A stretch of DNA of 64,000 bases. Source: DATFVA01 sp963711455 (GTDB lineage: Bacteria; Bacteroidota; Ignavibacteria; Ignavibacteriales; Ignavibacteriaceae). Position numbers and translations under genes: made by a program. The DNA is taken from the NCBI GenBank assembly GCA_963711455.1, contig CAVQEH010000015.1:62001-126000 (forward strand). The letters are read 5' to 3'. Below the pieces are notes generated by a model. It saw only the letters and a program-made list of their open reading frames with translations, was not told the DNA's origin and ran no database searches. How positions within the stretch are numbered: the stretch's first letter is position 1; the number at the start of each line of letters is the position of its first letter. Positions 37,562 to 46,531 of this stretch are shown here, in pieces.

Positions 37562-38662
37562 ATGGCAGTCAAAAGAAAAATAATAGAACAACAAAATGAA
37601 ATGCTGCTGTTCGCTATCGAACAAAGTCCTTCCTCCGTTATAATAACTGACAAAAAGGGAGATATTGTTTATGTCAATCCCAAATTTTCAGAGATAACGG
37701 GCTATTCTTCCGATGAAGTACTAGGTAAAAATCCGAGAATATTAAAATCAGGTAGATTATCCCAAAAGTATTTTAAAAAACTCTGGGAAACAATAACCGC
37801 AGGTTCAGAATGGCATGGAGAATTTCACAACAGGAAAAAAGACAAAGGTTTGTATTGGGGACTTTCATCAATTTGGCCTGTTAGAAATTCTTCAGGTAAG
37901 ATTTCTTATTTTATAGGTATTGAAGTAGATATTACAAAGGAAAAGCAGACACTGGAAACGTTTCAAAATATAAATGAAAATTTAAAACAGCAAAATAAGA
38001 ATCTTAGACTGTTCGAATATATAATTACACATAATTTACGCGGGCGTATAGCAAACATAATCGGCACTATAAATTTATTAAAGGAAGAAAATATAAATAA
38101 AGATGAATACCACAAGCTATTAGACGGTTTGTACTCTACCTCAAAAAAGTTTGACAATATTATTAATGACCTTAATAATATTCTGGAGGTTAGAAAAGAA
38201 ATTTCCGAGGCAAAAGAAACAGTTATTTTTTCAAAATTAGTTGAAGATATTAAGGAGAGCATATCAAATCTAATAAAGAAAAATAAAGTTAAAATTAAAA
38301 TTGATTTTACAGAAGCAGATAAAATATCTACTATAAAAAGCTATATGAGAAGTATTTTTTATAATCTTATTTCCAACAGTATAAAATACCGGCAGCATGA
38401 TGTTCCCCCAATAATTGAAATTAAAAGTCGAAAAAGAAAAGATAAAATAGAATTAATATTCAGGGATAACGGATTGGGGATTGATCTGAATAAAAAAGGG
38501 AATGAGGTTTTTGGAATTTATAAAAGATTTCATGATCATACTGAAGGGAGAGGGATTGGATTATTTATGACCAGGATGCAAGTGGAAACATTAAACGGAA
38601 AGATAAATATAAAAAGTGAAGTAAATCGCGGGACGGAATTTAAGATTGTTTTTGATAACTGA
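37562..38662 (+). CDS. PAS-domain sensor histidine kinase (soluble)
   Basis: Cytoplasmic sensor kinase. Residues about 12-128 are a PAS domain with PAC (AIEQSPSSVIITDKKGDIVY, SEITGYSSDEVLGKNPRIL, YFIGIEVDITKEK). A coiled linker leads to the phosphoacceptor helix EYIITHNLRGRIANIIGTIN with the H-N-L-R variant common in Bacteroidota relatives. The ATPase domain (about 235-366) has N box YNLISNSIKYR, G1 DNGLGIDLN and G2 GRGIGLFMTRMQ. No transmembrane segments, so the signal is internal. A single-domain receiver starts 11 bases downstream and is the obvious partner. One of few plus-strand genes, in a patch bracketed by phage-gene scraps, so possibly imported cargo. Confidence 0.9.
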   Translation: MAVKRKIIEQQNEMLLFAIEQSPSSVIITDKKGDIVYVNPKFSEITGYSSDEVLGKNPRILKSGRLSQKYFKKLWETITAGSEWHGEFHNRKKDKGLYWGLSSIWPVRNSSGKISYFIGIEVDITKEKQTLETFQNINENLKQQNKNLRLFEYIITHNLRGRIANIIGTINLLKEENINKDEYHKLLDGLYSTSKKFDNIINDLNNILEVRKEISEAKETVIFSKLVEDIKESISNLIKKNKVKIKIDFTEADKISTIKSYMRSIFYNLISNSIKYRQHDVPPIIEIKSRKRKDKIELIFRDNGLGIDLNKKGNEVFGIYKRFHDHTEGRGIGLFMTRMQVETLNGKINIKSEVNRGTEFKIVFDN

Positions 38663-38673
38663 AGAGATTAGCA

Positions 38674-39069
38674 ATGAACGATATACCATCTTTTATATTA
38701 TTAGATGATAATCCTGTCACTAATATGCTTTCACAACTTACAATAAAAAAGACTTTAAAAGCAGCGGAAACTAAGACCTATAGAAAAGCTGAAAAAGTGT
38801 TTAATTATATATTAACCGAATTTGAAAAAATCAAATTGAAAAAAACATTCCTCTTAATTGATATAAATATGCCGGGAATTAATTGCTGGGAATTTTTGGA
38901 GAAATTCGAAAATCTACCCGAAGAAATTAAAAAGAGAATAAGGATCTATATACTTTCTGCATGTTATAGACCCTCAGATAAGGAACTGGCAGCAGCAAAT
39001 AAACATGTACTAGACTGTTTTGAAAAGCCACTTACTAGTAAAATAGTTAACTCATTAGTTGGGAACTAA
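38674..39069 (+). CDS. Single-domain response regulator (receiver only)
   Basis: CheY-like receiver without output domain, 131 residues. Acidic pocket FILLDDN, phosphoacceptor in LLIDINMPGINCWEFL, Ser in YILSAC and Lys in DCFEKPLTS are all in place. It immediately follows the histidine kinase gene (gap of 11 bases), so it is probably its phosphorylation target. With no effector domain it would act by protein contact. Confidence 0.9.
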   Translation: MNDIPSFILLDDNPVTNMLSQLTIKKTLKAAETKTYRKAEKVFNYILTEFEKIKLKKTFLLIDINMPGINCWEFLEKFENLPEEIKKRIRIYILSACYRPSDKELAAANKHVLDCFEKPLTSKIVNSLVGN

Positions 39070-39500
39070 ATAAATAAATGCTCATATTTTTTGAAAGGAT
39101 AATCTATTTTAGGAGGGTGGGATAATATTTGGTACAAGTTTATATTTAATATTTCTGCAAGATTAGGGCGATTTTGAAGTTTTTTGAATCTCTTACTTGA
39201 AAAAATAAAAAAATAAAATTATTCTCTGCATAGCTTCAGAAAATGAAAAGCCGATCCATTTCTTTACACGCCGGTTAATATTAACTGCACCTAATATAAA
39301 ATGAAATAATGTTATACTCAGTTTCACAAATATAGAGAGAAAAGAGGTTATAAAAATATAAGAAAAAGGACCTATAATCCGGAGAATAAGAAAAGTTATT
39401 TTAGCTTTTTAATTCATAATGTAAAGATATTTAGAAAATAATTTTATTGAGTTATGTTTTAGATGATTTTAGATTTGAAATTTTCTAATTATTAAAAGAT
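39070..39500. other. 431-bp gene-free region between two receiver genes
   Basis: AT-rich, no supportable frame, RNA or strong hairpin on inspection. Confidence 0.3.
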
Positions 39501-39875
39501 TTGAATTTGGACACAAAAACTGCATTAATTGTTGAAGATCAGGCTTTACCTGCGATGGATTTAAAATCCACACTTAACGTTTGTGGATTTCAAAATTCTA
39601 TAATTGCCGGTTCAGGCAAAAAAGCAATAACTCTAATTGAAAATGAAAAATTTAGTTTTGCTACTTTGGATATAAAGTTATCAGATAATATATCCGGTAT
39701 TGAAGTTGGAAAGATATTAAATAAAAAGAACATACCATTTATATTTATTTCTGCATTTGCCAATCCTGAAAATTTTGAACTTGCAAAAAGATTAAATCCA
39801 TTAGGAATATTTGAAAAACCCTATGATAAGAATGCTTTAATATTAATATTACAAAATAAATTTAATTTAAAATAG
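39501..39875 (+). CDS. Single-domain response regulator, second copy
   Basis: Receiver-only protein, 124 residues, starting with TTG. TALIVEDQALPAMDL gives the acidic pocket (E-D), ATLDIKLSDNISGIEVG the phosphoacceptor Asp, FIFISAFANPE the Ser and GIFEKPYDKN the Lys. This is the layout of the receivers attached to hybrid PAS kinases. No kinase is adjacent; the PAS kinase 0.8 kb upstream is the nearest candidate. No ribosome-binding site is obvious. Confidence 0.82.
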   Translation: MNLDTKTALIVEDQALPAMDLKSTLNVCGFQNSIIAGSGKKAITLIENEKFSFATLDIKLSDNISGIEVGKILNKKNIPFIFISAFANPENFELAKRLNPLGIFEKPYDKNALILILQNKFNLK

Positions 39876-39961
39876 TTAGAGGAAGACTAATAAATTAAGT
39901 TAATATTTTTCTTGTCAATTATTTTTATTTGGATTATGGCTTTTGCTCAGTAACTGGACAT

Positions 39962-40117
39962 GGAACAACCAGCCAAACGGAAATATCAAAAATGGATCAT
40001 AAGCTGCTCAAGACAAAAAGATTAGAACTTGAAGATATGTTCATACAATTAACCTCCGTACAGCCGAAAAATATAATAGATTGGATTAAATCATATAAAA
40101 TAAATGCTGCTGCATAA
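39962..40117 (+). pseudogene. Sak4-like ATPase gene, 3' fragment copy B
   Basis: 156 bases matching 43829-43984 base for base in length: GTTSQTEISKMDHKLLKTKR... to IDWIKSYKINAAA and stop. Everything upstream of this codon differs, so only the last 51 codons of the phage-type ATPase gene are present. The upstream open stretch beginning at 39929 is probably chance. Followed by a hairpin at the same relative position as in copy C. Confidence 0.75.
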
Positions 40118-40125
40118 AACAAAAT

Positions 40126-40149
40126 AGCTGCTTGTAAAAACCGGCAGCT
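40126..40149 (+). terminator. Hairpin after Sak4 fragment copy B
   Basis: AGCTGCTTG and CCGGCAGCT pair (two G-U pairs) around TAAAAA, 9 bases after the stop. The hairpin at the same place in copy C has a different sequence but equal pairing, so structure rather than sequence is kept. Confidence 0.55.
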
Positions 40150-40275
40150 ATTAATAAAGATGAAGTAAATAATTGCCTGTGGTTCCAAAGTTCCGGTAGA
40201 GTAGAACTAAAAAAAACTATGTTAGTTTTGACAGTGTTTTTAATAAAATAAAAAGTCAACCATTTAATTAAAGAA

Positions 40276-42990
40276 CTACTTTTTCCGGAATCGAAGTTTT
40301 ATTTCCAATTCTCCTTCAACTTCGCATTCTTTCCAGGGAATATTCAAACTAAATAAATCTTCAGGACGACATATTTCAATCTCTGGTTTACCAGGTTTTC
40401 CAAACGCAGACTCTGGGGCAACATAAAACGTCATCCCACCAATTATTCTTTCTTCAATTGTTCCGGTTATAGTAAGAGTATATGGTTTATTAAAATTCTT
40501 AACTTCAGCTCCTCCAGCTTGATCTATAACTAAATCAACCCATCTCTTTTCCAAAGGACCAAGACGTATTTCCTTTGTATTAACGAGATTTGTATTAAAT
40601 TGCCATCCTTCGGGAAGATTAATATCAAAGTGTAGTTTAATATTGCTTACTTGTGTATAAGGATTTCTAATGTAAAATCCTCGTTTCATTTTTCCTTTAG
40701 CTGCCGTTGGCGCTAAATTTCTTTGTGCTATATTATTGTCAAATGGTACGAGGTTTGAATGTTCGACATGAGCTGTGGAAGGAAGATCCTGTGTAGTGGC
40801 TCTATCATTTGTACTCTCCACTATTACAAGAACACATTCATGTCCTACTTCTTGTGGGGTCCAGGTAAAAGGACCAACTATAATTCCATTACTAGTTCCA
40901 GGCAAAATATTGGATGGCTGAGTTACCATGCTGGAATCCATTTCAACCCAATCATCGGGCCATACTAAACCAATTCCCGGTGCGCAATGGAATGCCCGAA
41001 CTGATATTGAACCAGACCCAGACATATTATTACCACGATTTTTTACCTTAGTATAAAGGTATGCTGTGCTGTTTATCGGGGGTTCAATATGGTCAGAAGG
41101 TCCTCCGGCTGCCTGTGCTGCAGCATTGGCATATGGACTTGTCGTTACCCAAATATCTTGCGTATCCCAATAATTTTCATCCCACAGCTTTTCGGTGAAT
41201 AAATCATTTCCGCTTGAAGAACCGTAACCTCCTTCCCTACCATCATTAATATAAAGATCAACCGCCTGATCAAGATAACTGCTTAAATGCCTTCGCCTAA
41301 AGGTATCATAGATGACTTTCTTATGCAGGTTATTTGCAAGCCCGCTCCAGCTACCCAAATTACCATCGGCAGCTTCAACTTGCTGCCCCATTTGTTGTGC
41401 AGTTGCTCCAATAGCTGGAACATTAAAATTCGCCATTAAATGAAGTCTAATGATTAAATCTCTCGCACTTCTCTTAACACCAATGTAAGCTGAGTCTCCT
41501 CCAAGTTTTCGATAAAGTTCGAACATTGTGGAACACCACAATTCACCGGTTAAATGGTTATCACTTTGACCTGTATAAGCAGGATCATCAAAACCATATG
41601 ATCGATCATAGCGTCTTCCAGTCCAGGTATGATCTGTTGGATTTGCATCCCATGACATCATGATCCCTCTTGTGGCACCAGGGTTAGCATGCTTATCATC
41701 ATAATAGACAGCTGCCAAAAAATCTCCAAAACCTTCTCCAACACCACTTACGGGATTGTTGAAACCAGGATTTACATTATCCTGGATTGCGTGTCCGTAT
41801 TCATGTAAAATTACCATCGCATCTGCATCATCTGGTATTCCACCTTCACCAAAAGCAAGGTCTTTTCCAAGAGGGTTATAATGAGAATTATCCGCACCAT
41901 TCATACCCTGCGGATCTACCTGAATAGAGAAGTTAGCAACATTGGATATTGCCAGTTCAGTTTGAATAAAATTCTGGAATCGATCAATATGAAAATAACA
42001 CATACCGGCTAAAAAATTTCTATTATCTGTTGAAAAGATGAAATCCCCAAGCGGGCTGACAGGTTCTGCGAAAGTTGGTGCTTCCAATTCAGCCATTTGC
42101 ACATAAGATCCATCCAGATGAAAGTTTCCTGAACCATCAGGTGAATTGAGGTTATCCATTACCACAGCTACAGTTTGTCCATTAAGGGTGCTAACTGGAG
42201 TAGTTGATGACAGTCCTGTATTTCCGCTTGTGACTATGGGGTTAGGGTCATATACCCGTCCGGATCCAGTGGCATATTGAAAAAGATCTATAACCTGGAT
42301 TATTCCACCAGTCATAGCATCAATAAGTATTCGCCATGAATGATGGGGCTGATATGTTACTAAAATAATATCCCAAGCGATGAAATATTGACCTTCTTCT
42401 GGAAGTCTTTTTGATGACCAACTTTTAACCATGCTATCATTGACCACAGATAAAAAGTTTTCTCTATAATCTGTACGCCTTGCTGGAGGTTTAGGTGGAT
42501 GATTATCAATTCCATGATATTGATAAATAATTAATTCTGGCTCATGCATCTTAGATTTTTTATAAACTTCTAATAATTTGTTGCAAATTTCTCTCGCATT
42601 TTCTGCACTCACTTTTATCTTTTTAGGATCAAGTTCTGAAGGAATATTATAATGATAATTATTGTAAATAGATTGAACTTTACCTTCCCTTTGAATATTA
42701 ACTACAATTTCACTTGCATCTACAGGAATTCCTTTGAATTCTTGAATAAAACGAACCGAATAGGAGTTTTGACTAAGATTTGTATGATAGTCATGAATAT
42801 CCGAAAGTCCTGTTTTCCATAGAAAGAGTTCGGAGTTATCTTTCAATATTTGATAAGCTAAATCTCGGGGCACAAATTGAGTTTTAACGGCTGATTCAAT
42901 TGTTAAATCAAACCATGTACGGATTGCATCGTTTTCTTTATCCCTGGTAATCCTGCTTTGGGGGGTGACTAAATTAGGCATGGTATGCAC
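40276..42990 (-). CDS. M36 (fungalysin-type) metallopeptidase without visible signal peptide
   Basis: Zinc endopeptidase. Residues about 50-130 are an FTP/PepSY-like propeptide (SVRFIQEFKGIPVDASEIVV NIQ). The catalytic domain (about 240-620) carries VILHEYGHAIQDN (HExxH) and the third ligand in VGEGFGDFLAAVYYDD. Later parts (about 640-860) contain a CARDB-like adhesion domain. The frame opens with GTG at 42990, but ATG at 42981 (residue 4) is the better start because AGAAAGG lies 8 bases before it. Fungalysins are normally exported, yet neither start gives a hydrophobic signal, and there is no T9SS tail despite T9SS in this genome. It lies alone between two Sak4 scraps, suggesting transferred cargo. 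Family sure, location unclear. Confidence 0.88.
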   Translation of the reverse strand: MHTMPNLVTPQSRITRDKENDAIRTWFDLTIESAVKTQFVPRDLAYQILKDNSELFLWKTGLSDIHDYHTNLSQNSYSVRFIQEFKGIPVDASEIVVNIQREGKVQSIYNNYHYNIPSELDPKKIKVSAENAREICNKLLEVYKKSKMHEPELIIYQYHGIDNHPPKPPARRTDYRENFLSVVNDSMVKSWSSKRLPEEGQYFIAWDIILVTYQPHHSWRILIDAMTGGIIQVIDLFQYATGSGRVYDPNPIVTSGNTGLSSTTPVSTLNGQTVAVVMDNLNSPDGSGNFHLDGSYVQMAELEAPTFAEPVSPLGDFIFSTDNRNFLAGMCYFHIDRFQNFIQTELAISNVANFSIQVDPQGMNGADNSHYNPLGKDLAFGEGGIPDDADAMVILHEYGHAIQDNVNPGFNNPVSGVGEGFGDFLAAVYYDDKHANPGATRGIMMSWDANPTDHTWTGRRYDRSYGFDDPAYTGQSDNHLTGELWCSTMFELYRKLGGDSAYIGVKRSARDLIIRLHLMANFNVPAIGATAQQMGQQVEAADGNLGSWSGLANNLHKKVIYDTFRRRHLSSYLDQAVDLYINDGREGGYGSSSGNDLFTEKLWDENYWDTQDIWVTTSPYANAAAQAAGGPSDHIEPPINSTAYLYTKVKNRGNNMSGSGSISVRAFHCAPGIGLVWPDDWVEMDSSMVTQPSNILPGTSNGIIVGPFTWTPQEVGHECVLVIVESTNDRATTQDLPSTAHVEHSNLVPFDNNIAQRNLAPTAAKGKMKRGFYIRNPYTQVSNIKLHFDINLPEGWQFNTNLVNTKEIRLGPLEKRWVDLVIDQAGGAEVKNFNKPYTLTITGTIEERIIGGMTFYVAPESAFGKPGKPEIEICRPEDLFSLNIPWKECEVEGELEIKLRFRKK

Positions 42991-43216
42991 CTTTCTATTA
43001 TGATTTAATGTTGTTAACTAAATCTTTACATTATGATAAAGCGATAATCTTATGGAATTTTTCAGCATTGTTCCTTGATAAAAATGTAATTGAAAACTTA
43101 TTTAGAGTTAATTCTATTTGAGAGTGTTCTTAGCTCTTCATAGTAAACGTAAAATATAAAAGAAGATTTCTCTACCATATCTGTAACATTTATTATAAGA
43201 CTTGTAACATCTTAGA

Positions 43217-43984
43217 ATGTATCTTAACAATCTTAACATGCTATTGAAATTCATTTATTATATTATTTTATACCCTGCATATTGGAAGTTTTCTGATAAA
43301 TTTGTAGAGTTAGAAGGAAACATAGTATTGACCGGAAGAGGAGGATTTGAATATGATAAAGAAAACGATGAAGTAGATGACCAGGGAAAAGTAATCCAGA
43401 AAGGACAATTTGTAAAAAGCGGCGTTAAGATGAAAATAGCAGGAGAAACCCCATACGAAACAGACCTTAATGTATGGATGCAGCTGGAGAAAGAACTTGA
43501 TAAAGATGGAAGACCGGTTCAAAAGAATGTCGGATATGTACTGAAAGACAGAAGCGATACAATAAACGGAAGAAGATTTGAATTTCCGAATTATAAAAGT
43601 TTCAAACCTGTAATAAACTTCATATTAGGTTTACCTATAGGAGAAGTATCAGGCGAAACCTTTAGCAATAACCTTACACCGGGTAATGATTCAGATTATT
43701 TTGAAAGAAAACTAAGACAGCAGATAGAAATGGAAAACATATCCGGAATATTTGATAAAAACGGCTTAGGAGACACAAGATCCAAAGCAGATAAACAGAT
43801 CAAAGCTGTAATAATAGAAAAAATCTTCGGTACCACCAGTCAGACGGAAATATCAAAAATGGATCACAAGCTGCTCAAGATAAAAAGGCAGGAACTGGAA
43901 GAAATGTTCATCCAATTATCCGCAGCCCAGCCTGAAAATATAATTGATTGGATTAAATCATATAAAATAAATGTAGCTGCATAA
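43217..43984 (+). pseudogene. Sak4-like phage ATPase gene, 5'-truncated copy C
   Basis: The longest of three copies. From about residue 20 it reads as the C-terminal two thirds of a phage AAA ATPase of the Sak4/recombination type: IVLTGRGGFEYDKENDEVDD, KSGVKMKIAGETPYETDLNV WMQ, VGYVLKDRSDTINGRRFEFP NYKSFKP. The Walker A/B half is missing and is replaced by an unrelated leader (MYLNNLNMLLKFIYYIILY), so it cannot be an active ATPase. Acidic C-terminal helices (KMDHKLLKIKRQELEEM) are shared with copies A and B. Same strand as the recombinase fragment that follows. Confidence 0.7.
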
Positions 43985-43995
43985 AAAATAAACTT

Positions 43996-44024
43996 AAGTT
44001 GCCGGTATAAAAAGCCGGCAGCTT
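43996..44024 (+). terminator. 10-bp hairpin after Sak4 copy C
   Basis: AAGTTGCCGG pairs with CCGGCAGCTT (one G-U) around a 9-base loop, 11 bases past the stop. Equivalent to the hairpin after copy B. No U-run, so a terminator or a recombination-related structure are both possible. Confidence 0.55.
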
Positions 44025-44043
44025 ATTAAGCAAAGGAGAAAAA

Positions 44044-44094
44044 ATGAAACCTGAAAAAATAAAATCATTAATTATAGACCTGGAATTATCTTTA
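44044..44094 (+). pseudogene. 5' end of a small element gene, cut at recombinase junction
   Basis: ATG preceded by a strong AAAGGAGAAAAA ribosome-binding site encodes MKPEKIKSLIIDLELSL and then runs into TGA where recombinase sequence begins in another frame. It looks like the authentic start of a short gene that followed the Sak4 gene in the parent element, now fused to the inside of the recombinase gene. Confidence 0.35.
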
Positions 44095-44689
44095 TGAAAA
44101 TCCGTTAAAGAAAATCAAAGAGCCTAAAGTTGCAAAGCTGCTGCCGGTATTTATTTCAGGAACCGGGCTTCATCTAATCATCGGCAATACTTCAGAACAA
44201 TTCCTTAAAGATTTATTCCTCACTTCTTTTTATACCGGTATGCGTATTGGAGAATTAGTAAATATGAAATGGAGTTGGATAGAACTTAGCCAGAATATTA
44301 TCACTGTTCAGTGTTCATATTCTTTTACAACAAAAAGCAAAAAGGAAAGAATCATTCCTATTTGTGCAGCGCTTAGAAATAATTTATTAAACCGCTTTCC
44401 CAAGATTGTAAAAATCTCCAGTGACGATTATGTATTCACTCGTATCCCCAGCATTAAACTTAATGAAGATTATGCAAGCAAAAAATTTAAGAAGATTATC
44501 CGTGCTGTAGGTTTAAGTGATAAAATTCATTTTCACTCTTTGCGTCATTCATTCGCTTCGCTGTTGGTTCAAAGAGGTGTTTCTTTATATGTTGTTAAAG
44601 AATTATTAGGACATGAAAATTTAATAACCACCCAGATTTATTCTCATTTGCATAAAGATAATTTTATGGAAGCAGTCAACTTATTATAA
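44078..44689 (+). pseudogene. Tyrosine recombinase (integrase), N-terminally truncated
   Basis: Phage-integrase family catalytic domain. The frame is open from 44078 (TWNYLYENPLKKIKEPK, LLPVFIS), which belongs to the end of the core-binding domain, while the first ATG is only at 44240. All catalytic residues are seen: R in YTGMRIGELV, K in SKKERIIPI, H-x-x-R in HFHSLRHSFA, H in LLGHENLITT and Tyr in QIYSHL. The N-terminal SAM-like arm domain is missing. Even if translated from 44240 (149 residues) it would not be a complete integrase. It explains the mobile-element debris around it. Confidence 0.75.
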
Positions 44690-44737
44690 ACATATTATTA
44701 CATATTATATATTTTTAGAATAATTCGATAACTTTTT

Positions 44738-45436
44738 TTATGTTTGATAAATAAGATAAATTCCTCCAAATATTACCAATATTCCGCAACTCCTTCTTAT
44801 CCACAAGATTGTCTTGGATTCTTCGCTCCAGTTTAAATATTTCTGTACTTTTCCTGTTAATGTTCCTGCACTAACTATGACAGAACAATGTCCAATGCCA
44901 AAAGCAAGAAGAAAAATTATAGCAAGTAAATAGTTTGTCTGTGCTGTTTGAAATATTACACCGAGCACCGGTGCCATATATGCAAATGTGCAAGGTCCTA
45001 ATGCTAAACCAAAAAGCAGCCCAAGAATAAGCGCTGCTAATAATCCTTTTGTTTTTGTTTGTTTTAATCCGGCATTGTTCCAATCAAATTTTATAATATC
45101 AAGAAGATAAAGCCCGACTAAAAAGAAAATACCCGCAACAAGATAATTTCCTGCGCTTCCAATATCTCCCATCAATCTTCCAAACGAAGCGGTAATAATC
45201 CCAATTAAAGTAATTGTAATTAGTATCCCTAGAGAAAATATAAGAGAAATGTTAAATGTTCTACCAATTGAAATTTTTCCCTGTGAACTTATAAATCCGA
45301 CCACTAGTGGAATACTTGACAAATGACAAGGTGAAAGTAGTATTGATAAAACTCCCCAACCAAAAGAAGCAAAAACAGCCAGCCATATTGCGCCGGTCAT
45401 TGCTTCATATAAAGCAGTGAAAATTCCTTCAAACAT
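44738..45436 (-). CDS. CcdA/DsbD-type transmembrane thiol-electron carrier
   Basis: Inner-membrane protein that moves reducing power from cytoplasmic thioredoxin to periplasmic thiol proteins. 232 residues with about six hydrophobic helices and the two signature cysteines in LSPCHLSSIPLVVGFIS and LGPCTFAYMAPVLGV. The exported thioredoxin gene ends 1 base upstream, so the two form an obvious redox pair. It is the last gene of a long minus-strand run that begins with arsR, suggesting a job in keeping periplasmic or metal-handling thiols reduced; cytochrome c maturation is the other known role of the family. Confidence 0.88.
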   Translation of the reverse strand: MFEGIFTALYEAMTGAIWLAVFASFGWGVLSILLSPCHLSSIPLVVGFISSQGKISIGRTFNISLIFSLGILITITLIGIITASFGRLMGDIGSAGNYLVAGIFFLVGLYLLDIIKFDWNNAGLKQTKTKGLLAALILGLLFGLALGPCTFAYMAPVLGVIFQTAQTNYLLAIIFLLAFGIGHCSVIVSAGTLTGKVQKYLNWSEESKTILWIRRSCGILVIFGGIYLIYQT

Positions 45437-45437
45437 A

Positions 45438-45839
45438 TTACCCCTTTTTATTCTCTGGTTTCAGTCCTTTTTCTTGCAGAATTTTATTTATTTCTTCTTC
45501 CGGATAAAATCCTTCGTGGCGGTGAAACTCTTTTCCATCAGCATCTAAAAAAACTTGAGTCGGGATTAATCGTATTCCATACTTTTGCGCATAGTGCTTT
45601 TGTTCAGCTTTCCACACATCATAGAAAACAACTTGGATCTGGCTCCCATATTTTTCTTCAATTGCTTTCATTACCGGCTGCATTTGTTTACACGGGATGC
45701 AATTTACCGATCCTAATTCTACAAATGTCACCTTTGCTTTCGAAACTTTATCTTTTTTATTAACTTTTTTATTGCTTTGTGCATCGCACCCGTTATTTAA
45801 AAACAAAAAAGTTATAAACAGAATTAATGTAATTTTCAT
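45438..45839 (-). CDS. Exported thioredoxin-like protein
   Basis: Periplasmic or lipid-anchored thioredoxin fold, 133 residues. Hydrophobic leader 1-18 followed by C18 (NNGC), which could serve as lipobox. The active site is C-I-P-C in ELGSVNCIPCKQMQPVM; then VVFYDVWKAEQKHYAQKYGI and the cis-Pro segment RLIPTQVFLDADGKEF typical of thioredoxins. The CcdA gene starts 1 base downstream, so it probably receives electrons from it. Substrate not known. Confidence 0.88.
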   Translation of the reverse strand: MKITLILFITFLFLNNGCDAQSNKKVNKKDKVSKAKVTFVELGSVNCIPCKQMQPVMKAIEEKYGSQIQVVFYDVWKAEQKHYAQKYGIRLIPTQVFLDADGKEFHRHEGFYPEEEINKILQEKGLKPENKKG

Positions 45840-45842
45840 TTT

Positions 45843-46082
45843 CTATTCTCCTTTTATCCATTTAATTAGTTGATCGTCTTTAGGAATAATGCCATAACTT
45901 TTTACTTTTTCGTTTATCACCAAACCGGGTGTCATCATTATTCCATAGCCAATCATTTCTTGAATATCTTCAACTTTGATTACTTCTGCTTGTACGTTAT
46001 TTTTTGATACTATTTCTTTAACCCTCGCTTCAAGCGTTCTGCATTTAGTGCAGCCAGTCCCAAGTATTTTTATTAAAATCAT
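45843..46082 (-). CDS. Small redox-active disulfide protein (thioredoxin-like), cytoplasmic
   Basis: 79-residue thioredoxin-fold protein of the redox-active disulfide protein 2 type. Active site ILGTGCTKCRTLEARV (C-T-K-C), cis-Pro segment MMTPGLVINEKVKSYG. No signal peptide. It overlaps the AhpD-like gene by 4 bases (ATGA), indicating coupling, and is paralogous to the protein at 56513-56764 in the same run. Members occur beside DUF318 permeases and arsenic genes. Confidence 0.85.
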   Translation of the reverse strand: MILIKILGTGCTKCRTLEARVKEIVSKNNVQAEVIKVEDIQEMIGYGIMMTPGLVINEKVKSYGIIPKDDQLIKWIKGE

Positions 46083-46402
46083 AGATTTTCTCTTTCTATA
46101 ATTCTTAGTGAATTTGCAATTGTATCATTTACAGTTGCCTGTTTCATATAACGTGCGACTTGCATTGCTTCAATAATTTCTTCATTTGTAACACCATTTT
46201 GTTTAGCCATCTTTGTCCACATTTGGGTGCAAGTATCGCTACCCAAAGAAGCAGCAACTCCAATACCAATAAGCATTTTATATTTATTTGACACTTTTTG
46301 GTATTTCTCATTCTCAAAGATGAGAGATTTTTCATCCATTTGATTTTGTGCAAACTCCGGCGCAAATTGCTTTAGAAGTTCCATAGGTGTTTTAGTGCTC
46401 AT
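46079..46402 (-). CDS. Carboxymuconolactone decarboxylase/AhpD-like protein
   Basis: 107-residue AhpD-like helical protein (KYKMLIGIGVAASLGSDTCT, EEIIEAMQVARYMKQ). AhpD enzymes use a C-x-x-C pair; only one Cys (DTCTQMW) is present, so full peroxidase-type disulfide chemistry is doubtful. It overlaps the small thioredoxin gene by 4 bases, and a thiol-based partnership is the likely reason. Function otherwise unknown. Confidence 0.8.
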   Translation of the reverse strand: MSTKTPMELLKQFAPEFAQNQMDEKSLIFENEKYQKVSNKYKMLIGIGVAASLGSDTCTQMWTKMAKQNGVTNEEIIEAMQVARYMKQATVNDTIANSLRIIERENL

Positions 46403-46531
46403 TAGGATTCCTTTTTTATTTTGTTAATAATCTGTCTTATTAAGTCTTATTCATACCGTAATTACATTTTTTCTTCATTAGAATCTGGAAACATTTTATG
46501 TATCTCTTTCATTGATAGTACTTTTCAGCAC

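Noticed and set aside
40126..44024. Hairpins after Sak4 fragments as integron attC sites
   Set aside because: A tyrosine recombinase and hairpins are present, but the recombinase does not show integron-integrase features, there is no attI, and only two hairpins exist without attC core sites.
43985..44738. tRNA attachment site next to the recombinase
   Set aside because: No tRNA-like cloverleaf or CCA end was seen on either strand near the recombinase fragment.
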